Assembly (NCBI GenBank): GCA_947494545.1
Contig: CANLVH010000002.1
Span: forward strand, 1-64,000
Source: an uncultured Mesonia sp.
GTDB lineage: Bacteria; Bacteroidota; Bacteroidia; Flavobacteriales; Flavobacteriaceae
Direction of reading: 5' to 3'
DNA: 64,000 nucleotides
Position numbers and translations under genes: made by a program. Each line of letters starts with the position of its first letter. Position 1 is the stretch's first letter. Below the pieces are notes generated by a model that worked only from the letters and a program-made list of their open reading frames with translations, searched no databases and had not been told where the DNA came from. Of this stretch, positions 44,021 through 52,299 are shown one piece after another.

Positions 44021-44542
44021 CTAAGGCATTTCCTGAAACTGTATTGCAAGTTTTTCAAACCTATAAAGGTTTGGCCATTTTTGTGTTTCGGTGGTATTGG
44101 CAATTTTAAGTAAGCGCGTTTTAAATTCAGGAATAATTCCCATTCTGGTAATATATTTTACAGCTTCTTCATAAGATTTAAACATACTTTTACAAAACGC
44201 TTCTTTTAATTTATTTTGTTCTGCGGCATAGGTTTGGGCAATTTCTATATTAAAAAGCATTAAATCTGCTGTAAGATGTGGCTCTACGCCCAATTGTCTA
44301 AAATGTTTAATTTCTTTTTGCGCAACAGATCGTCGGGTTTTTGCTTTGCGCTTTGTTTCTGGAAAATATTCTTTAGAGATTTTAAATTTTGCCTTTCGCA
44401 TCAATTCTTCTTCCCGCGGATTAAACACAAAATCGTAAAAAACCTTTACCGGCTTAAACCGCTGATAAAGATCTAAAACCTGCTCTTCTAATTCTTCTTT
44501 TGATAAATCTTTTAAATAGGCGTTTAATTGGCGCTTACTCAT
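44021..44542 (-). CDS. DUF6155-like protein
   Basis: The 173-aa soluble protein begins MSKRQLNAYLKDLSKEELEE, a helical lead-in, followed by ILDLYQRFKPVKVFYDFV-like residues and a basic KRKAKTRRSVAQKEIKHF stretch. This fits my recollection of DUF6155 proteins of Bacteroidota. The function is unknown. One motif copy (44542-44551) ends on the first base of its start codon region. Confidence 0.6.
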   Translation of the reverse strand: MSKRQLNAYLKDLSKEELEEQVLDLYQRFKPVKVFYDFVFNPREEELMRKAKFKISKEYFPETKRKAKTRRSVAQKEIKHFRQLGVEPHLTADLMLFNIEIAQTYAAEQNKLKEAFCKSMFKSYEEAVKYITRMGIIPEFKTRLLKIANTTETQKWPNLYRFEKLAIQFQEMP

Positions 44543-44574
44543 TCCGTAAAGCTTTTAAAAAAATAGATAATTGC

Positions 44575-44997
44575 TTACACATTTTTGTTTCTTTTTTTTC
44601 CTAAAAGATAACCCAAATAACCGGCAGGAAAATAGGCTACAACCAAATCTAAACCAATAAACCAAGTTGGAGCCGGAACACTAATTGCGTTTACAATGCC
44701 ACCACCAAAAAAGAACAGAACTGTAATAAAACTTACTTTAAACAAGTTATTTTCTGCAATTAGAACGCTTAGCAAGGTGGCAATAAGTGTTCCTAAAGCG
44801 TGGGCAAATAAGGGTAGTAAAAACTGCGGACTTTCATACAAATCAGGAATTGTTTGTAAACCGCTGGCTCCTGTTATATCAAAACCGGCGGTTTCTGTTA
44901 TAAGCGAAGCACTTATTAAAACTAAGCTCATATTTACCAAGCCGCCAACAAAGATACCCAAAAGAATTCCTATAATATTTTTTACTACCGCGCTCAA
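44575..44997 (-). CDS. Four-helix membrane protein, TTG start
   Basis: The 140-aa protein has four hydrophobic helices (about 7-30, 55-78, 86-105 and 113-135) and a basic end (GKKRNKNV). The only start giving the full first helix is a TTG immediately after the upp stop codon, so the two genes touch. MSAVVKNIIGILLGIFVGG lines up with the first helix of similar small membrane proteins. The next ATG would cut into the first helix. Confidence 0.6.
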   Translation of the reverse strand: MSAVVKNIIGILLGIFVGGLVNMSLVLISASLITETAGFDITGASGLQTIPDLYESPQFLLPLFAHALGTLIATLLSVLIAENNLFKVSFITVLFFFGGGIVNAISVPAPTWFIGLDLVVAYFPAGYLGYLLGKKRNKNV

Positions 44998-45657
44998 TTA
45001 ATGCTGCATTTTAGAGCCGTAACTCAAATCTCCCGCATCGCCTAAGCCCGGCACGATATAGCCGTTTTTATCTAATTTTTCGTCTATAGTAGCAATCCAT
45101 ACTTCGCTATTTTCAGGAAATTCTTCTTTTACTAACTCCAAACCTTCTTTGGCGCCAATTACGGCAACTAAATGTATTTTTTTAGGTTTCCCCATTTTTT
45201 CTAACGCCTTTAAAACGTTTACAAAAGATTTGCCGGTGGCAAGCATAGGATCTGCCAAAATTAAAGTTTTATCTTCTAAAGACGGTGAAGCCAAATATTC
45301 TACCAAAATTTCAAAATGCTCATCTTCATTTGGGTGATGTCTGTACGCCGAAATAAAAGCGTTTTCTGCCCAATCAAAATAATTTAATAAACCATTATGC
45401 AATGGTAATCCGGCACGTAAAATAGAACAAATTACTACGTCTTGATTGGGTAATTGATGCGTTGCATTACCCAGAGGTGTTTTTATTTCCTTAGCGGAAA
45501 AGTTTAAAGTTTTACTCAGTTCGTAGCCTAAAATTTCGCCTATACGTTCTATATTCTTACGAAAGCGCATAGCGTCTTTTTGTTTATCTACATCGCGTAA
45601 TTCTGCTACAAATTTGGTAGCTAGACTATTTTCTTCCAGTAAATGGTGAACTTTCAT
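44998..45657 (-). CDS. upp: Uracil phosphoribosyltransferase
   Basis: The 219-aa enzyme makes UMP from uracil and PRPP in pyrimidine salvage. The PRPP-binding loop ILADPMLATGKS and the uracil-binding tail GLGDAGDLSYG are present. FNSAEIKTP-like residues near the N-terminus vary. It immediately precedes the four-helix membrane gene, with which it is probably co-transcribed. Confidence 0.93.
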   Translation of the reverse strand: MKVHHLLEENSLATKFVAELRDVDKQKDAMRFRKNIERIGEILGYELSKTLNFSAKEIKTPLGNATHQLPNQDVVICSILRAGLPLHNGLLNYFDWAENAFISAYRHHPNEDEHFEILVEYLASPSLEDKTLILADPMLATGKSFVNVLKALEKMGKPKKIHLVAVIGAKEGLELVKEEFPENSEVWIATIDEKLDKNGYIVPGLGDAGDLSYGSKMQH

Positions 45658-45714
45658 AAGGTTTTTTTCAAAAATAAGAAAACTTTTCGGCTAATTATGC
45701 GCCGCAAAAAAATA

Positions 45715-46824
45715 TTATTGGTTTACTTTTTCTTGCATTCGTTCATAATCTAAATAACCTTTTTTTCCGCCGGTATAAAAAGTGTCTTTATCCCACTTAT
45801 TTAAACTAGCATTTTGCGCAAACCGCTCTACCAAATCGGGATTAGAGATAAAAGGTTTGCCAAAAGCCACCAAGTCTGCGTCGCCATTTTTAATTACCGC
45901 ATTAGCTTTCTCTAAATCAAAATTGGTGTTAATCATTAAAGTACCTTTATAAATTGGTCTAAAATGCTTGGCTATATTGGTAATCGCATGCGGCACGTGG
46001 CTTACATCGTTAAAAGGTTCAGATAAATGCACGTACGCCAAATTATAATCGTTTAGTTTTTTGATTATATATTCAAATGTTGGGATGGTTTCTTCGTCCA
46101 TTTTCATACCAAAAATATCGTGTAAACTCGGGTTAAACCGCACCCCTATTTTATTTTGCGGCATTATTTCTGCCACGGCGTCTAAAACTTCAAAAAAGAA
46201 ACGCGCTTTGTTCTCTATGCTTCCGCCGTATTCATCTTCGCGTTTATTAGAATAATTATTAAAAAATTGGTGAAAAAGATAACCGTTAGAAGAATGAATT
46301 TCTATGCCGTCAAAATCGGCATCCATCGCATTTTTAGCGGCATTTTTAAAATCTTCTATGGTTTGTTTAATATCTTCTTTACTCATTTCCTTTGGCGTAA
46401 CCGTGTCTTTAAAACCTTGCGGCGTAAAAGATTGGCTTTGCGGATTTATAGCAGAAGGCGCCAAAGGTTTCTCGCCGTTATGAAAGTCCGGATGCGAGAT
46501 TCTGCCAACGTGCCAAAGCTGCAAAAAGATGCGACCTTTTTCTTCGTGCACCATTTTTGTAACTTCTTTCCAACCTTCGGTTTGTGCTTTGGTGTAAATT
46601 CCCGGCACGTTTACATACCCAATTGCTTGCGAAGAAACCGGAGAACCTTCGGCTATAATCAAACCGGCAGATGCGCGTTGCTGGTAGTATTTTCCTTGCA
46701 ATTCTGCCGTTGCTTTTTTATCGGGGTTCTCTGCCCTACTCCGTGTCATTGGCGCCATTACAACACGGTTTGGTAAAAATAATCCGTTTAAGTCGTAACT
46801 GTTTAATACGGCGTTTTCTTTCAT
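45715..46824 (-). CDS. Alkene reductase (Old Yellow Enzyme family)
   Basis: The 369-aa FMN-dependent ene-reductase has VVMAPMTRSRA (FMN-binding), LQLWHVGRISHP, and HSSNGYLFHQFFNNYSN with the His/Asn pair that binds the carbonyl. REDEYGGS and VRFNPS follow. It reduces activated double bonds using NADPH, as NemA does. It stands alone, 57 bp from upp. Confidence 0.92.
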   Translation of the reverse strand: MKENAVLNSYDLNGLFLPNRVVMAPMTRSRAENPDKKATAELQGKYYQQRASAGLIIAEGSPVSSQAIGYVNVPGIYTKAQTEGWKEVTKMVHEEKGRIFLQLWHVGRISHPDFHNGEKPLAPSAINPQSQSFTPQGFKDTVTPKEMSKEDIKQTIEDFKNAAKNAMDADFDGIEIHSSNGYLFHQFFNNYSNKREDEYGGSIENKARFFFEVLDAVAEIMPQNKIGVRFNPSLHDIFGMKMDEETIPTFEYIIKKLNDYNLAYVHLSEPFNDVSHVPHAITNIAKHFRPIYKGTLMINTNFDLEKANAVIKNGDADLVAFGKPFISNPDLVERFAQNASLNKWDKDTFYTGGKKGYLDYERMQEKVNQ

Positions 46825-46868
46825 AGTATTCTATTTTTTGCTTTCAAAATTATAAAAGTTGCGGCAGA

Positions 46869-46876
46869 CAAAGCTA
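46869..46876 (-). promoter_or_regulatory. -7 box of the OYE gene
   Basis: On the minus strand TAGCTTTG matches TAnnTTTG, about 45 nt before the ATG. Confidence 0.4.
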
Positions 46877-46923
46877 TATCTATGTTTAAATAAATGATAA
46901 AATTTAAAAAGCCGACATTTTTA

Positions 46924-46990
46924 GCTTCCGTAAAGCTATTTTATAAGAATAGTTCCATTTTTACTGATTTTGAAGCTTATTTTTACGGAA
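46924..46990. repeat. TTCCGTAAAG motif pair, opposed
   Basis: An exact copy at 46924-46933 faces a nine-base TTTACGGAA at 46982-46990. The two arms are 48 bp apart and could fold or pair. Confidence 0.75.
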
Positions 46991-47136
46991 AGTAAAGCTG
47001 CTAATAAGAAATTTTTAAAATTAGTTTTATAATTCTAGCTCCTTCAAATTTCCGTTTAACGGAAAGAAAGAAGTTTTAAAATATGTTAAATGCTATGTGG
47101 TTACGGCTTAAGTTTTTATCTTCAAAATAAAAAACT

Positions 47137-47451
47137 ATGAGCGACCAAAAGAAAGAAAACAATAAGGCTAAAGAGAACAAAAAGCCAAAAGAAGATCCGT
47201 ACAACTCTGAAATTACAGAACAGGAAAAAAAGATCTTAAACCAAGAAAATATTCATAAAGATGGTGGCGATGATGAGTTTTTAAGAGAAAGAAAACGCAA
47301 CCCGGATTTTGCCGCAGAAGATTTGGATATTCCAGGGCAAGAACGCGCCAAAAAGAATAAAGGAGATTCTAAATTGCGCGACGAAGAAAACGATTTTTAC
47401 AGCAAAGGCGGCAACACCAACAGATTAGAAGAAGATAACAGCGCCGATTAA
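47137..47451 (+). CDS. Highly charged hydrophilic protein
   Basis: The 104-aa protein is almost all Lys, Glu, Asp and Asn, beginning MSDQKKENNKAKENKK and continuing with TEQEKKILNQEN. Near the middle DLDIPGQERAKK resembles small stress-associated proteins of Bacteroidota. There is no signal peptide or hydrophobic core, so it is probably disordered. A terminator follows. Confidence 0.65.
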   Translation: MSDQKKENNKAKENKKPKEDPYNSEITEQEKKILNQENIHKDGGDDEFLRERKRNPDFAAEDLDIPGQERAKKNKGDSKLRDEENDFYSKGGNTNRLEEDNSAD

Positions 47452-47479
47452 TTACCAAAAAATCTTCAAAATTTTTTAA

Positions 47480-47517
47480 AAATAACCGTTTGGGTATAAA
47501 GCTTGAACGGTTATTTT
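47480..47517 (+). terminator. Terminator after the charged protein
   Basis: A 10-bp stem (AATAACCGTT with its complement) and T-rich tail about 30 bp past the stop codon. Confidence 0.75.
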
Positions 47518-47591
47518 ATTTATATTGAGTTTTATAAAAAGAGCGTATTTTAAGCCCTTCAAGAATTTTTAATCTATAAGTATTTATTGTC

Positions 47592-49697
47592 ATGCCTGTT
47601 ACCGCTTTGCAACAGCAATTATTGCCAACTTTAAAAAAGTATTTTGGTTACGATAGTTTTCGTAAAAATCAAGAAGAAATAATAAAATCTGTTTTAAACC
47701 AAGAAGATATCTTGGTTATTATGCCAACCGGCGGCGGAAAATCTATTTGCTACCAATTGCCAGCCTTGCTTTTAGATGGGGTTTGTATTGTAATTTCGCC
47801 ACTTATAGCTTTAATGAAAGATCAAGTAGACGGGCTTAAAGCAAATGGCATAAAAGCAGAATTTTATAATAGTAGTCAAACGCGAGAAGAGCAAGATTAT
47901 ATACTTAACAGCCTTGCCAACAAAGAATTAGATTTATTATATGTAGCGCCAGAAAGTTTGGGTGGTTTAAACAATGTTTTAAACAGCAATTATGTGAGCT
48001 GCATTGCTATAGACGAAGCGCATTGTATCTCTTCTTGGGGGCACGATTTTAGACCATCATACCAGCAATTGGGGTTTTTAAAAAAATCTTTACCGCAAGT
48101 GCCAATTATCGCTTTAACGGCAACGGCAGATAAAGCTACGCGGCATGATATTGTAAAGCAGCTCAACATTCCGCATGCAAAACAATTTATAAGCTCGTTT
48201 GATCGGAAAAATATTTTTCTGGAAGTGCGCCCGGCAACCAATCGCGTAAAGCAAATTGTAAGTTTTATAGAAAATAGAGAGAACGAGAGCGGAATAATTT
48301 ATTGTTTAAGCCGTAAAGGAACAGAAAAGCTAGCGGAGAAACTTCAAAATAAAGGTTTTAATGCCACGGCATATCACGCCGGTCTAAGTTTTGAAGAGCG
48401 CAACCAAGTGCAAGAAGATTTTATCTTTGACGAAGTAAAAATTGTTTGCGCCACGGTAGCTTTTGGTATGGGCATAGACAAATCTAACGTGCGTTTTGTA
48501 ATACATTATAATTTGCCCAAAAATCTAGAAGGTTATTACCAAGAAATAGGTCGCGCCGGCAGAGATGGTTTGCCTTCTAAAGCGCTATTGTTTCATACTT
48601 ACGCAGATGTTGTACAATTAAGAAGGTTTACGGAAGGTACTGCTAATGAAGAATTGCAAAACGCAAAGCTAGATAGAATTAAAGAATTTGCAGATGCTAC
48701 AGATTGTAGAAGAAAAATTTTACTGAGTTATTTCGGAGAGTTTTTACCGGAAAATTGTGGCCATTGCGACGTTTGTGAAAATCCGCCTAAATTTTTTGAC
48801 GGAACTATTTTAGCGCAAAAAATTTTATCGTGCATTGCTAGATTACGCGAAAGCGAATCTGCAAATACAGTTATAGACGTTTTGCGTGGGGCTAGAAACC
48901 AAGAGATTTTAAATAAAAATTATCCCAGTATAAAAACCTACGGAATAGGTCGCGATGTAAGTTGGCGAGATTGGCAACATTATATTACCCAATTAATAAA
49001 TCAGGGTTATTGTGAAATTGCTTTTCACGAAAAAAACGCATTAAAATTAACGCCGTATGCAAAAGAAGTTTTGTTTAGAAAACAACGTGTACAATTAACC
49101 AAACCACAAGATATTGCTTCTAAAAAAGTGCAAAGCAAGCAAACAGTTTCTAAAACCACCTCTACTCTATTTGAACAGTTGCGTAAATTGCGTTATCGTT
49201 TATCGCAAGAAGAAAACATACCGGCTTACCAAATTTTCTCTGATGCTACCTTAAAAGAAATAGAACGCGAAAGACCACAAAGTGAAAGCGAATTTTTGGC
49301 AATAAGCGGTGTTGGCGAGCATAAAATGCAAAATTATGGAAGCATATTTATAGCCGAAATTCAAAAATTTAACCAGTCTAAGAGAGATAAGAAAACAACT
49401 ACTTACCAAAAAACCTTTAAACTTTTACAAGAAGGAAAAACAATAAAAGAAATTGCACAAATTAGAGACCTTAACGAGGGTACAATTTATTCGCATGTTG
49501 GACATTTGTATAAAAAGGGAAAACCTATAGATATTTTACAATTTATTAGCAAAAAAGAGATAGAGAAAGTTAGGTCAGCAAAAAAAGAAATAAAAGAGGA
49601 CAAAGCTCTTAAACCTTATTTTGAATATTTTGAAGAAAAGATAAATTATACGGTAATTAGGTTATGTCTTGCCTATTTAGAAAAAGAAAACACATAA
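47592..49697 (+). CDS. recQ: ATP-dependent DNA helicase RecQ
   Basis: The 701-aa protein has Walker A MPTGGGKS (about 44-51), IDEAHCISSWGHDFRPSY (DEAH plus the RecQ-specific aromatic-rich loop) and TATADK. The zinc-binding domain is near 372-395 (CRRKILLSYFG, CGHCDVC). The HRDC domain lies near 530-600, followed by a C-terminal winged-helix-like tail with KEIAQIRDLNEGTIYSHVGH. It unwinds DNA 3' to 5' in recombination and replication repair. It is longer than E. coli RecQ because of the tail. Confidence 0.93.
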   Translation: MPVTALQQQLLPTLKKYFGYDSFRKNQEEIIKSVLNQEDILVIMPTGGGKSICYQLPALLLDGVCIVISPLIALMKDQVDGLKANGIKAEFYNSSQTREEQDYILNSLANKELDLLYVAPESLGGLNNVLNSNYVSCIAIDEAHCISSWGHDFRPSYQQLGFLKKSLPQVPIIALTATADKATRHDIVKQLNIPHAKQFISSFDRKNIFLEVRPATNRVKQIVSFIENRENESGIIYCLSRKGTEKLAEKLQNKGFNATAYHAGLSFEERNQVQEDFIFDEVKIVCATVAFGMGIDKSNVRFVIHYNLPKNLEGYYQEIGRAGRDGLPSKALLFHTYADVVQLRRFTEGTANEELQNAKLDRIKEFADATDCRRKILLSYFGEFLPENCGHCDVCENPPKFFDGTILAQKILSCIARLRESESANTVIDVLRGARNQEILNKNYPSIKTYGIGRDVSWRDWQHYITQLINQGYCEIAFHEKNALKLTPYAKEVLFRKQRVQLTKPQDIASKKVQSKQTVSKTTSTLFEQLRKLRYRLSQEENIPAYQIFSDATLKEIERERPQSESEFLAISGVGEHKMQNYGSIFIAEIQKFNQSKRDKKTTTYQKTFKLLQEGKTIKEIAQIRDLNEGTIYSHVGHLYKKGKPIDILQFISKKEIEKVRSAKKEIKEDKALKPYFEYFEEKINYTVIRLCLAYLEKENT

Positions 49698-49788
49698 TTT
49701 TCTAAAGAAATTCATAAACCTAAGCTAAAAGTTTGCTACGTTTCTTACAAGGCTTTATTTTTAAAAATCAATCAATAAAAGAGGAAAA

Positions 49789-50193
49789 ATGACAATATTA
49801 GCAAAAAACGAACGCCAATTAATTCTTTATTATGATGGAACTAGTGAGTTAGGCAAAAAAGTACGCGCCCACGCAGAAGCATCCGGAGCGCAATTATTAC
49901 CAATAGATGTAACCGAAACGAAGGTTGCCGCAACAGAGTGGACAGAAGTGGCAGAACTTTTAAATTGTAAGGTAAATGAATTAATTGCTACAGATCACCC
50001 GGTTTTTAAACAAACTTACGGAGAAGAAAATGTAGACTTAGATGCCGATGATGCTTTAAAAGTACTGGAAAACAACCCCGAAACTTTGGTTTATCCTATT
50101 GCGGTACGCGGCCAACGCGCTATTAGAGCAAAACAATCTACAGATTTAAGAAAATTAATCAATCCGGATACAGGAGACATTCCTCAACCATAA
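49789..50193 (+). CDS. ArsC-like thioredoxin-fold protein without catalytic Cys
   Basis: The 134-aa protein resembles arsenate reductase/Spx-like proteins: LILYYDGTSELGKKVRAHAE aligns with the first strand and helix. DHPVFKQTYGEENVDL and the late PIAVRGQRAIRAK match the ArsC fold's cis-proline region and Arg residues. However, the position of the reactive Cys (CxxS) is GTSE, so no redox Cys is present; the only Cys is in LLNCKVNEL. It may have a non-catalytic role. A terminator-like hairpin follows. Confidence 0.75.
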   Translation: MTILAKNERQLILYYDGTSELGKKVRAHAEASGAQLLPIDVTETKVAATEWTEVAELLNCKVNELIATDHPVFKQTYGEENVDLDADDALKVLENNPETLVYPIAVRGQRAIRAKQSTDLRKLINPDTGDIPQP

Positions 50194-50211
50194 GCAGCCA
50201 GATTACTATAT

Positions 50212-50252
50212 AAAAATGATCTTGTTATCTATTAAGGTAGCAAGATTTTTTT
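50212..50252 (+). terminator. Terminator-like hairpin
   Basis: An ATCTTG/CAAGAT stem with a flanking A/T pairing ends in a T tract, about 20 bp past the ArsC-like gene. Confidence 0.6.
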
Positions 50253-50407
50253 ATGTTTAAATTTTTAAACTTATTTAAAATATTGCTGTGTTTTAATCCT
50301 TTACAGGGAATAAAATAAATATGCGCTATCGTGCTAAAAGTCTATTAAAATATTGGGATTCCTGTAAATTAGGACGTATATTTATAACTCAATTTAAAAG
50401 TTATACT

Positions 50408-50713
50408 ATGGATACAAACTTTAATTATGTTCACGTAAAAGCAAGTGAACGCTTGGAGAATTCTACGAAAGAGAAATTAAGTAAATTAAAAGAGCGCTAT
50501 GATTTTCTGGTTAGCGCCGAAGTATATTACAAAACCGAAAAATCTTCCTCTAATCAAAAAGGAAGAATTGTGGAAATTGAATTAAGTGTACCCGGCCCAA
50601 GAATTTTTGCTTCCTCTAACGAGGAAAATTTTGATATGGCACTTAGTAAAACCATTAACGATTTAAAACGCCAATTGCAGAAAAAGAAAGAAAAAATGAG
50701 TACGCATTTATAA
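50408..50713 (+). CDS. Ribosome hibernation factor (HPF/RaiA family)
   Basis: The start is ATG 50408 (MDTNFNYVHVKASE, 101 aa). The longer frame from 50321 adds 29 residues that do not belong to the fold. VHVKASERLENSTKEKL and EVYYKTEKSSSN, then RIVEIELSVPGP match the ribosome-binding HPF/RaiA fold. It is the short form without the C-terminal dimerisation domain. It should inactivate ribosomes in stationary phase. Confidence 0.88.
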   Translation: MDTNFNYVHVKASERLENSTKEKLSKLKERYDFLVSAEVYYKTEKSSSNQKGRIVEIELSVPGPRIFASSNEENFDMALSKTINDLKRQLQKKKEKMSTHL

Positions 50714-50763
50714 CGTACAGTTAAAAAGTGTTGTAATTAATAACTTTTCGGTATTATAAAGCT

Positions 50764-50791
50764 AATCCCATATATTTATTTATATGGGATT
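50764..50791 (+). terminator. Terminator after HPF
   Basis: A perfect 11-bp stem, AATCCCATATA with its complement, then a short T-rich tail. Confidence 0.7.
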
Positions 50792-50924
50792 TCTCATTTA
50801 ATACAATACCAGTTTAGTTGTGTTTTCTTTAAGCGTCTTCACCCATTTTAAAGATCTACAACCAATAGTGTCAACTACAAAAACGAAAATTTCATTAACA
50901 TTTTGAACACTTTATAAATAAAAA

Positions 50925-50948
50925 AAACCGAGCTTAATTGCTCGGTTT
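50925..50948 (-). terminator. Terminator of the OmpA/lipocalin pair
   Basis: A 9-bp stem, AAACCGAGC with GCTCGGTTT, flanked by an A7 tract that is the T tract on the minus strand. Confidence 0.8.
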
Positions 50949-50976
50949 CTCTAAACTTCTTTATGATACAAAACTT

Positions 50977-51672
50977 TTAATTTGCTTTTTGTTTTGCTTC
51001 TTCTTTTAAGTCTTCGTTAGCGATAATTGCCAACTCTACTCTTCTGTTTTTAGCTCTTCCGTCTACAGTAGAGTTATCGTATTTTGGTTGAGTTTCACCA
51101 TACCATTTTGTGGTAAACCTATCTGCAGCAACTCCTTGAGCTACGAGATAATCTGTTACAGAGCTCGCTCTTTTTTTAGATAAGGTCATATTGTAAGCTT
51201 CACGTCCGGTATTGTCTGTATGTCCTTCTACCAAAATATTAGTATCCGGATACTCTTTAAAAATTCCGACAAGCTTATCTAAAGATTGCTGTGATTTATC
51301 GTTTATATTATGTTTATCGGTTGCAAAATAAACTCCGCTGTTTTCGTCAAAGGTTACATTAATACCTTCTCCAACTCGTGTAACTTCTGCTCCCGGTACT
51401 TGTTGCTCAATATCTTTGGCTTGTTTGTCCATTCGGTTGCCAATATAAGCTCCGGCTGCACCACCAACTACACCACCAATAATAGCGCCTAAAGCCGTGT
51501 TGTCTCCATCGCCAACATTATTACCAATTACACCACCAATTACTGCTCCGCCGGCAGTTCCTGCGGCAGCGCCTCGTTGTGTATTATTAGAATTTTTAAT
51601 GGCTTCACAACCAGAAAAGGTTAAACCTAAAGCAATTAGGACAACCAAAGGTTTTTTAAATATCGTTTTCAT
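50977..51672 (-). CDS. Glycine-zipper plus OmpA-domain lipoprotein
   Basis: The 231-aa protein has a lipoprotein signal peptide (FSGC, Cys22). A glycine-zipper stretch (GGAVIGGVIGNNVGDG and AIIGGVVGGAAGAYIG, about 38-80) may insert in the membrane. The C-terminal OmpA domain has LVEGHTDNTG and SKKRASSVTDYLV, ending GRAKNRRVELAI. It tethers the outer membrane to peptidoglycan. The lipocalin-like lipoprotein gene lies 11 bp upstream, so the pair is an operon. Confidence 0.9.
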   Translation of the reverse strand: MKTIFKKPLVVLIALGLTFSGCEAIKNSNNTQRGAAAGTAGGAVIGGVIGNNVGDGDNTALGAIIGGVVGGAAGAYIGNRMDKQAKDIEQQVPGAEVTRVGEGINVTFDENSGVYFATDKHNINDKSQQSLDKLVGIFKEYPDTNILVEGHTDNTGREAYNMTLSKKRASSVTDYLVAQGVAADRFTTKWYGETQPKYDNSTVDGRAKNRRVELAIIANEDLKEEAKQKAN

Positions 51673-51683
51673 AATAATTTTTT

Positions 51684-52163
51684 TTAGAATTTTTTATTAA
51701 ACTGCATGCGTATTAAAAAAGGCTCTCCGTTATAGGTTACGTTTTGTTCCCACACCATAGCGTTTTCAGATAAGTTGACGAGATTCAACCTAAAACCTGT
51801 ATCTATTTTACGGGCATTTTCACCTTCGCCAACAGGCTTTAAAGTAAAATTAAATGTATTAGAATTGGCTTGCACTTCTTGCACAGACCATACAAATTCT
51901 TGTGGTTGGCTGCTGCAATTGGTTCCGTTAAGTATATAAGAACCTTTGTTATTGTTAGAAATAAAACTCCAATCTGAGTTTCTAAAACAATTGGCAGAGG
52001 CATCGTTAAACAAGTTAACATCTACAAACCCGGAACTGTTGGGATAGGTAATTTTAGTTAACGTCCAATCGCCTTTAAAAGTACGCTCTGCTTGCCGCTC
52101 TACTTTGGTAGAGGCACAAGAACCCATAACGACTGCGAGTAATAAAATTGCTAATTTTTTCAT
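51684..52163 (-). CDS. Lipocalin-like lipoprotein
   Basis: The 159-aa lipoprotein has MGSC at the signal end (Cys16). FKGDWTLTKITYP is the lipocalin-type first strand, and NCFRNSDWSFISNNNKGSYIL, with two cysteines, follows. The last strand ends LIRMQFNKKF. This is the lipocalin-like family PF13648-type of Bacteroidota. It is first in an operon with the OmpA-domain gene. Confidence 0.82.
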   Translation of the reverse strand: MKKLAILLLAVVMGSCASTKVERQAERTFKGDWTLTKITYPNSSGFVDVNLFNDASANCFRNSDWSFISNNNKGSYILNGTNCSSQPQEFVWSVQEVQANSNTFNFTLKPVGEGENARKIDTGFRLNLVNLSENAMVWEQNVTYNGEPFLIRMQFNKKF

Positions 52164-52299
52164 AGAAAAATAGGTTAGTTTATATAATTCTCAAGTAATA
52201 GCAAATTTAAAATCGATTGGTATTTTCTAAAAATAATTAAGAATGTTTAACGCCAACTTGTTAAAAATTAGCTAAAACAGAATTGTTTACCAAACATCT

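Larger units (their letters stand above)
46825..47136. other. 312-bp intergenic region with promoter and motif pair
   Basis: The divergent gap between the OYE gene and the acidic protein contains a -7 box for OYE, two opposed motif copies and a near-palindrome with TTTCCGTTTAACGGAAA at about 47049-47065. No gene is visible. Confidence 0.45.

Noticed and set aside
46267..46776. 169-aa plus-strand frame opposite the OYE gene
   Set aside because: The OYE gene on the minus strand has all catalytic motifs. The opposite frame is Cys/Phe/Arg-rich with no family pattern.
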